Shown: positions 1 through 9,487 of the stretch, in pieces
Numbering within the stretch: the stretch's first letter is position 1
How the letters are laid out: the number at the start of each line of letters is the position of its first letter
Origin: Microthyrium microscopicum
Taxonomy: Eukaryota; Ascomycota; Dothideomycetes; Microthyriales; Microthyriaceae
Assembly (NCBI GenBank): GCA_010405405.1
Contig: MU004246.1
Span: 248,001-312,000, forward strand
Direction of reading: 5' to 3'
DNA length: 64,000 nucleotides
Translations under genes and position numbers: made by a program
Notes under the pieces: model-generated
What the model was told of the DNA's origin: nothing
The model's database searches: none
Seen by the model: only the letters and a program-made list of their open reading frames with translations

Positions 1-288
1 ATCGGTGGCATAGTTTCCAGGATCAATGTAGGCCACAGCGACCATAAAACCAGGTCCAATAAACTTCCCGAATTTCTTGATTGTTCGGCCGGCATGAGCA
101 AGTTTGAGTAAAGCCACTTCGCGAGGTGGAAGCTTTCCTCGAGTTCCCATCATGACACTATCATCAGTAATGATCCGAGTTATGGTCCGACCATTCTTCT
201 CAGCATCAAAAGAGAGGCGGTTGAGAGAATCATTGTCACTTTCGCGGCGTTCGACTTGTATCCCCGACTTCGCAAAAGATGGATCCAT
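1..288 (-). CDS. NRAMP-family divalent metal transporter, N-terminal part (runs off the window)
   Basis: Ninety-six codons are open from the ATG at 288 to the window edge without an intron. The first ~75 residues are hydrophilic and would be the cytosolic tail. The segment then reads KFGKFIGPGFMVAVAYIDPG followed by NYATD, which is the first membrane helix of NRAMP (Smf) transporters. It includes the DPGN motif whose Asp and Asn bind the metal. NRAMP proteins import Mn2+, Fe2+ and related ions with protons; yeast Smf1-3 act at the plasma membrane, endosomes and vacuole. About 400 more residues should lie outside the window. The next gene, on the opposite strand, is a metal exporter of the CDF family. 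Family assignment is strong; substrate and membrane are inferred. Confidence 0.9.
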   Translation of the reverse strand, partial: MDPSFAKSGIQVERRESDNDSLNRLSFDAEKNGRTITRIITDDSVMMGTRGKLPPREVALLKLAHAGRTIKKFGKFIGPGFMVAVAYIDPGNYATD

Positions 289-1832
289 TGTGTGATTGCC
301 GTCTATGTTCTTGTTGGCCGGCCAGGAAGATATATGACGGTACAAAATGCACAATGAGATATCAATGAAAGAATGTGACCAGCACTTGAAGCTGCTGTAG
401 ATTGAATTGAATCTAGTATATACACAACATATCATTTGGCCAAGAGACTGAATCTATAATTATCATATCAGCCAGGCTAGGTTCTCTTCGATCACAAACT
501 GTTTCCATAATGAACACCGCTCAAAGATGCTATTCGTTTCTACAGAAAAGAAACCGACCCACGAGAGCAATGTTTTCTGTACCTATAAGGTAATTGTATA
601 CAGCTTGGCTAGGGTGTGGATATCTAGGAGTAGATCTGGGCGAAGAGATAGCCTGACACTGCTGGTTTCAGATCTTGTGCGTTTAGTGATGGCGAACCAT
701 TCTTTTCTTTGCGAATCAGTGAGCGGTGTAGTTTCAGAACCGCGGCAACCCCGCATATATATCTTCCTCATCAATTACTAGATCTGATAAAGAATTGTTT
801 TGAAGCATTTGTCTGTATTGAGAGTCCTGTGCGAGCTCTTACTTTCCTCTGCGATCGCTTGTTGTACTCTACCAATAGTGCACGAAACCAATTCCAGCCA
901 TTGTGATAGTAAAAGCATAATCATAAAAGATTATTCAATTAGTAAGAATAGTCGTTCAGTACTAATTACACACAATATCATCATAATCTTGCAGTGACAA
1001 CTGTCAAGGATTTGGACGTTTAACACGGTATCATCACAATCCCAAGAAGCCAAGTCGAGGACAAGAGATCAACAGAGCTTATTACCTTTAAATCTCAGAT
1101 CGCGATATCATCCAGTCGCGATTCAAGAGGTATGCCAAGGTCAATGCCTTGGCTGCGTGTCACAGCGTCGAGGTCAGAAACATTGGTGGAAGTCTATCAA
1201 GAACCTGAAACGCGAAGAGAAGAAGACCATTCTACATCACTTGACGATGGAAAAGAAAGTTAAATTCTCAAGAGCCACCACTAGGAAGAGAAGTACAGAA
1301 AAAGAAAATGATAGTGACACATTTCTTTATTGAATATGCACGCCGAATTTCTTTAGTATGATCTACATGTCAACAAGCATATTGCAGTTGAATCGAAGAT
1401 CTATTGGCTGAATATCATGCCTTTACTATTCAATGATGCTCTAGCGTGCTTCTGCTGCACGAAATGGATTGTGTTTTCAATTAGGCCTAAGTGGATTATC
1501 GAGACAAAATCTCCAGATTGTCATGCCAGAAGCGTAGCAAGGAACCATGCAACTACATGACATCGGCATAGTTATGACCAAATACTGGTCCCTGGATTCA
1601 TCCTGTCATACTTTGTATTGTCCTTTCTATATTCAAATTTCCGCATCATGAAGTCAAAGCGACCTTGGCTCTAAACACAATGTTGCAGCCAAGCTACAGT
1701 ATCCTTCCAATTTCAAGGTTTGCTCAAAATGTTATAGGAGACTTGAACCGCATTATGAGCAGTGTTTAACCATTCTTCCAATCGAAACCTTTTGTTTACT
1801 TGTACCTTTGACCTTCATAGCGCCTTTCAAAA
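289..1832. other. 1.5-kb intergenic region between two divergent metal-transporter genes
   Basis: No convincing gene. It must hold the promoters of the NRAMP gene (minus) and the CDF gene (plus). AT-rich stretches occur at 900-990 and 1320-1480. A Lys/Arg-rich reading frame at about 1130-1330 has no ATG and no recognisable domain, so I do not call it. Confidence 0.6.
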
Positions 1833-4242
1833 ATGCATCCTTCTAATGACAGCACAAACGAAAAGCCCTCTCTGGCAACGACAACCTCATCAACAAATCC
1901 GCAACAGTCTAGTGTCACGCCAATTGACGTTGGAACAGAGCCAAGTGGGAACAATGATATCCAACATGATTCAAAGATACCTGCCACCAGGTCTTCAAAT
2001 GATGATAACGACCCAATCTATCAGGACACAGACACCGTGACAGCCAGTAATGGTGGCGAAAATCCAAGCTCAGTGACTCTGGACGATCCTTTGGAACTTG
2101 CTCGCCATAGAAGAGCCAATGTATCTCGAAAGCAAATGGCCATAGACCATCCAAGCGGTAACAAGCGAAAATTAAAAAAGTTCTACTCCCGACAAAATGA
2201 TCTAATCGACCAGTTCCTCAACAGTTCTGATGAAGAGAGACTTGCTGTTCTTGATGCCGAGAAGAATGGACCGAGAGTAAAGATAGCCGTCTACGGATCA
2301 TCAGGAGTCAATCTGTTTTTATTCGTCATCCAGCTGTATGCTGCCATTTCGACTGGATCATTGTCTTTGTTTGCTACTGCCGCAGATGCATTTGTAAGTG
2401 AGACAAGCCTGTCGAAAACCTGTCAAAAATGCCCAAAGTCTAATCAGAAATAGATGGATCTGGTGTCTTCAGCAGTGATGTTGTTTACGTCAAGACTGTC
2501 CAAACGTCCCAGTATTTACAAATATCCAGTGGTATGTTTGATACTCCGTATTCTTGGCTGGAATGCCCTGTTAACTTTTGGAAAAGGGTCGAACACGAAT
2601 TGAAACTATGGGTAATAAGTTATATCTTTTTTTAGTGACATTTCTTGGCTGACTTGGTACTTCTTGCTTCGAAACAGGCATTATTATGTTTTGTGCTCTC
2701 ATGACTACAGTGGCAGTCGAATTGATTGTGAGTGCCGAGTTCTGGGATCCTGACTTGACGATTTAGACTGACATGATGAATTTATGACGGCTCATAACGG
2801 CCACCCTGGCCACTTCACCAAAATCCAAAATCCCAAAATCTATGTATTCACAAATCATTTATTTACACCACAAAGAGCCCAAATTTGAGGATTCTAAAGA
2901 AGCCAAATAGCAAGTTGAATTTTTCTATATTTTTACAATGTCTCAAAATATTATATCTATGTGTTTTAATACGAGTAGTAGGACTTCATAATTGTTAATG
3001 TTTTTTGCTTTTTTGGCAAAAAGTGGAGCTTAACAAGATGCCTCTAAGTTAGTAAGGAGACCCCCCTTAAGTTAGTGAGTAAGCGCCCCTAGATTAGTGA
3101 CTTCTTATGCACTCCCAAAACGTCAAAAAGATGCATATTTCATGGATTGAAAATTCAACATGAACAACCATAATTAGCTAGTTATTTCAAGCTTCAAAAA
3201 ATCAAGCGAAATTCAACTTGCAATTTGGCTTCTTCAGATTGTCTAAATATGTAGTATTTGTGTTGTAAATAATTGATTTGTGAATACATAGATTTTGTAC
3301 TTTTTGGTTTTGCTGAACTGGCCAGGGTGGCCGTTATGAGCCGTCATAGAATTGTAGGTTGAATCTGCTCGAGCTCTGGCTGCCGGAGCTGGAGATGACA
3401 AGCCTCTAAAAATCGTTCCATTGATCTTTGTTGGTGTAGCATGTAAGAGACCTCCCTAAGGATGCCCTCGGCAATCTCCTTTACTGATAGTCTTGCAGTG
3501 TTTTGCAAGTCTTGCATGTTCGTCTATTGTTTCCTCCTACGACGTTATCCCGCCGCAAGAATCTTCATGGTAAGTGTTCAAAGCTATACAACAATAACTG
3601 TGCAACGCTAATCTTCACTAGCTCGATCATCGAAATGACATTATCGTCAACGCGTTTGGTCTGATCATGTCGATAATAGGTGATCGGTTCGTTTGGTGGC
3701 TTGATCCCATGGGCGCCATTCTCATTGGAATGCTGATTCTGCTTTCCTGGGTCTCAACAGCTTTCGAGCATGTGTGGCTTCTGGTGGGCAAAGGGGCTCC
3801 GAAAGAGTTCATTTCCAAGGTTGTATACGTTACAATCACGCATGATAAACGTATACTCAAGGTCGATACATGTCGTGCCTATCATGCAGGTGAAAAGTAC
3901 TATGTTGAAGGTATGTTTATCCAAGGAGTATGGGCATTCCATACTAACTTTCTTAGTCGATGTCATCATGGATGAGAATCTACCCTTGAAGATTACGCAT
4001 GATGTTGGACAGACGCTTCAACGGAAAATAGAAGGTTTGTGGTTGTCAACTTGAGATAGAGACTGACAAGCTGATTTTTTCCAGGATTGGAGGATGTCGA
4101 ACGCGCTTTCGTTCACGTAGATTATGAAGATGAGCATGATGTGACTGAAGAGCATAAGCCTCTATACGAGGCAAACGTAAAGCGTAAATCATTCAGGGAT
4201 ATCTTTTCTGGGAAGAAGAAGACGGAAGAAGCTGCTATATGA
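1833..4242 (+). CDS. Cation diffusion facilitator (CDF) metal exporter, manganese-type motifs, nine exons
   Basis: Proposed exons: 1833-2393, 2454-2531, 2587-2611, 2678-2727, 3358-3442, 3499-3569, 3622-3910, 3957-4034 and 4085-4242, giving 464 residues with every junction in phase. A ~160-residue hydrophilic N-terminus precedes the membrane helices. Helix 2 carries DAFMD and helix 5 carries DHRND. In CDF proteins this DxxxD pair is typical of the Mn group, while Zn exporters use HxxxD. The segment VWWLDPMGAILIG and a cytosolic C-terminal domain (residues ~350-464) complete the family layout. CDF proteins move metal out of the cytosol in exchange for protons. Intron 4 (2728-3357) is 630 nt, against about 45-65 nt for the others, because it contains an inverted-repeat element. 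Mn specificity is inferred from the motifs only. Confidence 0.88.
2785..3346. mobile_element. 562-bp non-autonomous inverted-repeat element (MITE), TA-flanked, inside a CDF-gene intron
   Basis: Both ends read TGACGGCTCATAACGGCCAC and continue CCTGGCCA, 28 identical bases. Weaker matching extends for roughly 150 bp inward from each end, including CTATGTATTCACAAATCA and GAAGCCAAAT.GCAAGTTGA. Each end is bordered by TA (2783-2784 and 3347-3348), the target duplication typical of Tc1/mariner-type transposons. There is no transposase-sized frame inside. The element lies wholly within intron 4 of the CDF gene and leaves donor GTGAGT and the acceptor TAG intact. The central part has two AGTTAGT/GATTAGTGA motifs next to C-runs. 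Calling the superfamily Tc1/mariner is an inference from the TA duplication. Confidence 0.88.
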
Positions 4243-4476
4243 AAGTATAGAGGTTCATCTTAGCTACGAAGCTGCATCATATGCTCAGTCTATTCCCCTC
4301 GTAATGCTGATGGACTTGTTTTGTTTGAGGGACAGGTAGATGCAGGGTCGGATTTGGGCTGGTTATAATGATAATGTTTGAGCTGAAATAAGACGACCAT
4401 GCAGATAAATTACTGCTGCATTTCCAACATTGCAAAACGAAAAACAATACCTGGATCATGAAAGACAGCATGTGTT

Positions 4477-5664
4477 TCATCCTAACATAGGCGACGCCGC
4501 AGCCAATTCGCGCCGTACAAACTCATCCTGTGGCAAATATTCATATGCCACGCGGAAAAGTTTACGAGCCTCATAAATCTTGCCCAGCATCTTGCTCGCT
4601 ATCCCAGCACGATAGTAAATCTTTCCAAGTTGCTCGGCTGCTGGAAAGTTGGGTATCGCTTCGTCATCAACGCCTCCCATAGAGTCACGTATGAGTGTGA
4701 CTGTCCGATTGCCCCAGAATTCTGCTTCATCATACCGACGCATGTCCAGGTAGGCTTTCATAATGTTTGCAACAAGACGTGTGCGTAGAACAAGACGAAC
4801 AACTTGTCCATGTTTGCCATCGTAAATGCCGCCAATGAGGTAACGATTGAAGAACCGCTCGGCAAAGATGCCTCGATAGTGATCGATACAGACAATGTGC
4901 ATTGCTCGATAAGCATCAATGTATTTGACAATTGCTTGATCCGGGAGTTTCTTCTTGAGCAATTCATTTCCTGCGTCTTTGAGTTTGGTAGCCTCCTCGA
5001 GCAAGTTTTCGGCCGGACTGTATGGAACCTTCATTTCATTGAGCATAGCTTCAAGAATCTTGTCATCGCAAGAGCCTTGTACGGTAACTGCTGGAACCCC
5101 TTTGATAAGTCCAAATGGCAGCATGAGTCTTTTCTGTAGCGAGAGAGGCAGTTCCCGATCGGCCTTGTCTTGAAAAGGAACTCGAAGAGTCAAAGTAAGT
5201 TTGAGGTGAGGATTTAGTCCTTCGTTGGCATCAAGATCCGAATAGAACCATCTTTGACAGAACAGATGGAGGTCATCCACCAGAAGAAGCAGTCGTTGAA
5301 TTTCAGTATCCTCATTGTGGTACATGAATATATCCGGAACTGATATCACCGCATTGAGGGTATAACCTTGGAAGGCGCTGGCTTTATCTCCTCGTGCGAT
5401 AATTGGAACGTGTCCTTCTATCTCAACAATCTGGCGCACCTGGTCCTCTTCTCCGGGCGTTTCTAATCGAACAAATGTAAAGTTTTTGTAGAAAATTGCC
5501 TGTGCTTCAGAAGCAACTTGGCGGTTCACGTGGAAGAGGGCCAAGTCGAACTTGTAGCGACTGTAGCCATCTGAGAGATGTTGTCGGAAGCATTCGGGGT
5601 GAAGGATTTCGTCGTATACTGCATCTCGGAGCTCTGCGGGAAGGTCAAGGAATCTAAAAGCCAT
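4477..5664 (-). CDS. F-box-like/TPR-like protein, 395 residues, intronless
   Basis: The ATG at 5664 begins MAFRFLDLPAELRDAVYDEI. This resembles the LP.ELR..IY opening of many fungal F-box-like proteins that read surface folds named after 2EXR-type domains. The frame is open 24 codons further upstream, but that stretch lacks the motif, so I take the internal Met. Residues ~230-395 are strongly helical, with a KDAGNELLKKKLPDQAIVKY helix pair and later A/Y/G-spaced helices, which look like tetratricopeptide repeats. Such proteins are usually adaptors, but no partner can be named. The C-terminus falls 234 nt from the end of the convergent CDF gene. Upstream it shares a 490-bp promoter region with the GNAT gene. 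Confidence 0.75.
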   Translation of the reverse strand: MAFRFLDLPAELRDAVYDEILHPECFRQHLSDGYSRYKFDLALFHVNRQVASEAQAIFYKNFTFVRLETPGEEDQVRQIVEIEGHVPIIARGDKASAFQGYTLNAVISVPDIFMYHNEDTEIQRLLLLVDDLHLFCQRWFYSDLDANEGLNPHLKLTLTLRVPFQDKADRELPLSLQKRLMLPFGLIKGVPAVTVQGSCDDKILEAMLNEMKVPYSPAENLLEEATKLKDAGNELLKKKLPDQAIVKYIDAYRAMHIVCIDHYRGIFAERFFNRYLIGGIYDGKHGQVVRLVLRTRLVANIMKAYLDMRRYDEAEFWGNRTVTLIRDSMGGVDDEAIPNFPAAEQLGKIYYRAGIASKMLGKIYEARKLFRVAYEYLPQDEFVRRELAAASPMLG

Positions 5665-6154
5665 GACGACAAGCTGATGAAATGAAATATAGGACAGGGA
5701 GAGGTTGAAGTGAGTAAGCTTCGAGGTCACGATCAACTGTGGGGTATGACATCGTCTACGTGTTGCTTATTTCGGTTAGATCCTGATCTCAAGCGGCTGT
5801 TTCAGAAAGTTCTAGATCATTCGAACTTTCGAAGCGTCTAAATCTAACCGTACAACTACATGATACAATTCCGCCTACTTTTGACCAGCGATATCCCAAT
5901 CCTCATACTCCTATGAAGATTGGTATGTTTGTTGGCTTGAATGGTTAGGTCACAGCTGAGCCGAGGAGTCTAACTTCGCATACGCCCTACAAGCAACATG
6001 CACACAACGACCATCACTGGATTCTGGTCAATATGATATTCCCTTCGATCTGAATTTCGGAATCTTTGCGCAGTCTCATCGGTGAAGTTTACTATATTGA
6101 GCTACACAGCGCAGAGACCTCATTCAGAAGTGATAAAACCGAAGGAGAAGCAAC
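5665..6154. promoter_or_regulatory. Shared 490-bp divergent promoter region
   Basis: Lies between the TPR-like gene (minus) and the GNAT gene (plus), whose starts face away from each other. No ORF or RNA gene is seen. An imperfect inverted sequence around 5800-5850 (TTCTAGATCATTCGAACTTTCGAA region) could be a factor site but is not identifiable. Confidence 0.5.
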
Positions 6155-6870
6155 ATGGAATCTGTGCTCTTCACGCCTCGACTGAAATTGACCTTGATCA
6201 CTGAAGCAAAGAGAGGAAGTCCTGAGTTTGAATGGCTCCATGAACTTCGCAGTGACGAAAAGGGTACATGGTGGAGGTACAATGAGGTTCGAATCTCTGC
6301 ACACTGGGCCTTTTACTAATTTCACCAAGCATCTATGGCAAGTCAAATTCCCCAGAAGACACAGAAAAGCTGTTGAAACATCTACTCCCAACCTCCATCG
6401 ACGATGGAACTTACCGAGTCATCTACGCCGTCCATAAACTCATCGAACCTCTCACCGCGACAGAGCCCAACACCACAGAGCTCATCGGCCTTGTCACCCT
6501 GAAGTCTGTAGAGGATGAAAGCCTTGATTTACCAGAAGATCTCACCCTGCCAGCGTCCGCCGCAGCTACGACACTGACCATGGAACTCGGTTACCAATTT
6601 CTACCAGCTGCATGGGGTCAAGGATATGCCACAGAATCCGTCACTACAGTTTTCGAAACCTGCAAGAAGGCAAAGTCATTTTGGCAACCTTTTGAAAAGG
6701 TGTATATCCGCGGTATCATAAATCATGGAAATCCTCTCAGTTGTCGGGTAATGGACAAAACTGGGATGAAGAAAAGGGGTGTTTATCATTGGACTGGTAA
6801 TGTTTTTCTTGCCGGAGAGTGGCGACAGAAGGATGATTTGTTTATTTATGGTATGTATCTATTAGAATGA
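6155..6870 (+). CDS. GNAT-family N-acetyltransferase, two exons
   Basis: Exons 6155-6276 and 6330-6870 join in phase (intron GTACAA...AAG, 53 nt) to give 220 residues. The N-terminus MESVLFTPRLKLTLI is the usual first strand of RimJ/RimL-like acetyltransferases. The acetyl-CoA-binding region is visible as MELGYQFLPAAWGQGYATES, matching the Q/R-x-x-G-x-A loop (here WGQGYATE). The C-terminal RVMDKTGMKKRGVYHW is the typical V..K.GM...G segment, and the end DLFIYGMYLLE is the usual last strand. The enzyme would transfer acetyl from acetyl-CoA to an amine. In fungi this subgroup mostly has unknown substrates. The intron lies in the loop after the second helix. Confidence 0.85.
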
Positions 6871-7920
6871 GAGATGCAAACTCAAAGGCCAGGATTTTTA
6901 AGACAGAGCATTGATGTCGAAAGGATAGGCTTCATTACCCATTATGCCTTGGTGAAACGCAAGACATCAATTGTTGAATAGAACAGCTGGGCCTGATTTT
7001 TTATGTCGTATCAAAATCGGGTCCTTGTCCGCAAGTATCCCCCCAGGGCGAACGCAATAACAGCTTGGCATGTAGGTTATTCTGTAGAAAGATAAAATCG
7101 GCGTTGACTGCGCCGCAGCATTTGTGTATAGCAACTGCATATCCAATCGGCAATTTTATGCTGTAGGAGTCGAACTGCTCCCCGGATCAATTTTCATGCG
7201 CGTAGGAATGAGGCGCAGGTTGTCCCCCAACGAGTGAATTCATCGTAACCAACACGATATATGTGAATCAGAGTTTCCATTTGTCCTTCTTCACGACTGC
7301 TTCTACCTAACCTGACTTTGTTTATTGTGCTGCCATCGCTTCTGCTCATGAATTAGGATAATTGTTTGAAGATCACAGCCCAATATAAAACTTATGTTAC
7401 TTTGCATATCGAACGCTGATATAATATTGGATAGATACCTCACAGCTTGCAGATGATTCTTTCTCTGTATGACACCTTGATTCAAGCCTGACTAAAGCGA
7501 CTGTGCCGCCTTAACCATCACTCGCGAAGCAGCGAAATATCTCGAAGCAATGCAGCCTGATCCCATATCCATCGCCTGCCGGCTTATACGTTATCTTGGT
7601 ATTGGATAAACATCACCCAGCTTGCAGATATGACGATGAAGAGCATATACAGATGTTACATCGCATACGGTGAGTTGGTGTTGGATATCTATATCAACGG
7701 AATGACTGGTTGAGTACAATTGTTCCATTGGATTCATCACGAACGAGAGAAGAATCAGCCCCTCTTCACAATTGTATATAAGAAGCAAAGTATGAACGGC
7801 TGTATACTGTTCAACTCGAAAACATCATCTTTTCACTTCACTACCCTTACAATCCAAAGCCTCATTCTTACCTCAATCTTATACCTTCACCCAGTCTCCC
7901 AGTGGCCACTTTCCATCAAA
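6871..7920. other. 1.05-kb intergenic region upstream of a secreted-protein gene
   Basis: No gene is supported. A short GAGTCGAACTGCTCC stretch at ~7168 looks superficially like a tRNA T-arm but has no matching acceptor or anticodon arms. The last 150 bp (7770-7920) are pyrimidine-rich and likely form the leader of the small secreted protein gene. Confidence 0.5.
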
Positions 7921-8301
7921 ATGAAATTCCAAACCACCGCCCTTATGGCCATCGCCTTCGCAATGCTGTCCAAAGCAACGCCAGTAATCGACCGAAGAGA
8001 CCCAACCAGATACGCTCCAGGAGTAAGTTCTCCTCTTCCACAAATTACTGACTGTCAGCAACTTACACAGCTACTTAGTACTGCGATACCAGCAACCCAT
8101 TCCTTCCCAATGGAATCTGTATCGATCTGGCTGAATCAGACAATCAGCAGGCTTGTGATCCGAGCCTGGGAGTGGTAAGTTTATCTGTCCATTAGTGAGG
8201 GCGACGTTTACTAACCGGTTATCCAGTGCATTCAGGAGCCTGCCGGCGATGTCGCATGCTTCGTGGATCCATCGCAGGAATGGGCTGACTGTGCCCATTA
8301 G
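7921..8301 (+). CDS. Small secreted cysteine-rich protein (effector-like), three exons
   Basis: Exons 7921-8022, 8079-8174 and 8227-8301 join in phase to a 90-residue protein. No single open frame covers it. Residues 1-20 form a signal peptide (MKFQTTALMAIAFAMLSKAT). It is followed by VIDRRDP, with a dibasic RR that could be a Kex2 site, so the mature part would start near residue 27. The mature domain has six cysteines in the order YCD, ICID, ACD, VC, VACF, DCAH, enough for three disulfides, and is acidic. Both introns begin GTAAGT (GTAAGTTC and GTAAGTTT) and end in TAG and CAG. Size, signal and cysteine number match secreted fungal proteins of the kind screened as effectors. There is no sequence family I recognise, so role and target are unknown. 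Confidence 0.82.
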
Positions 8302-8727
8302 AGGAGGAGGTTGATGTGGCGGAGCTTGGTCTTAACTTGCTACTCTTCTATTAAGTTTGTTGCTACGAGATTGAACAAGGACAAAAGAAGATGTGTTTTC
8401 ATCGCTGTTTATTATGGTAGATTACATGATGTTTCCTGTACAAATGCCTGCTTCTCGTCTTTTCAGGCCGTTTGTAATACCTGAATACTGTGGTGTGCTC
8501 CTTCATCTTTTCGACAACGTGCCAGCCCCATGTTTTTTTGCGCCGCCAATGAGATGAAATCCGGTTTATACTTTCTGGTTGACTTTGGGTTGATCGTGAT
8601 TTAGATTGAGAGTCAGACGCCAGAGATAAAACCCGATGAAAGGTAAGCGAACAAGAGTATGATGCAGATCTGATAAGTATGTTGGCATATTCGCAGAATC
8701 TGGTTGCGAGTAAATCTTCTTTCGTGG
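8302..8727. other. Intergenic region, convergent 3' ends
   Basis: Lies between the 3' ends of the secreted-protein gene (plus) and the next gene (minus). I see nothing in it beyond an AT-rich 3'-UTR-like stretch. Confidence 0.4.
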
Positions 8728-9487
8728 TCAGGTGTTGGTATTTGGTGGGAGCATGAAGTAGCCTTCTTCTGTCCAAAGGTTGGTTGTTCTATACAGATTG
8801 GAAAGTGCCCGAACGAAGTAGCGTCCGCTGGTATTGTCGAAGCAGATACATGGTGAACGTCGTTTGGTGCAAGTTTTGCAAGCAAACCGTTTGGCTGCAT
8901 CGAACCATTGCTCTCCCACCAAGATGACTTCTCCATTCCAGATGAATGTGGCGGCTAAACAGTCGTACGCAAGGTATGGTTTCAAGCCTGTAGATTGTTG
9001 CTTGATAGCCATGGCCGCTTGCGGACTTCCTGCTGATAGATGTCGCTTAGCTCCATGCGGAAAAACTGAGTCTGTCAGCTGGTCGTGCTACAGAGCCAGA
9101 TTAGAAAGGACTCACGCTTGGGTTTGGATATCTACAGTCCAGTGGTACAAGGTTCGGATCAGTGTCCACGTCCGCCAATGATGCAGCGGCAGCAGCTACG
9201 GGTAGTACAGCACCATCAGCGGAGTCCTCACGCTTGACTCGCTTGACCGAGGTCTCGGGCTTGACTGGAGCCTCACGTTTGACTGAGGTGGAGCGTGTGG
9301 TGGGGCCAGCTGTGGTTCGACGAAAACCTTCCGTGGTGAGCGTGTCGAAGGACTGCTCTGTGCAATTGGGGCCTGTCGAAATGGCACAGCTGGATTCTCC
9401 AACAGCAAATCGGATGCCATTACTCATGACTATGTTGACAATTCCATTTTTCACAGTAGTGGATTCAATGAAGGGTACATTAACCAT
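8728..9487 (-). CDS. Unrecognised protein with a Lys/Glu-rich linker and a C-terminal cysteine cluster, probably two exons
   Basis: Exon 1 starts at ATG 9487 (MVNVPFIESTTVKNGIVNIV) and exon 2 ends at stop 8728. The frame of exon 2 is fixed by GLKPYLAYDCLAATFIWNGE and the ending MLPPNTNT. Which splice pair joins them is unclear. An in-phase choice is donor GTACCA (9148) with acceptor CTGTAG (9088), a 61-nt intron; the better-looking GTGAGT at 9115 would leave only 28 nt. Residues ~70-90 carry three VKxE-type motifs (VKRE, VKPE, VKRED), which match the SUMO-acceptor consensus, beside basic patches suggesting the nucleus. The C-terminal part has FACKTCTKRRSPCICFD, a C-x2-C-x6-C-x-C cluster that could bind zinc. 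No known family is recognised. Confidence 0.55.

Noticed and set aside
1021-1330. Lys/Arg-rich frame between the NRAMP and CDF genes
   Set aside because: No ATG or domain; likely chance.
7141-7260. tRNA-like GAGTCGAACTGCTCC stretch, minus strand
   Set aside because: The stem does not pair to the usual 5 bp, and no anticodon or acceptor arm is found at the right distance.
8399-8776. Minus-strand frame of 125 codons at 8399-8776
   Set aside because: Overlaps the end of the real gene in another frame, with no domain, and lies in 3' flank.
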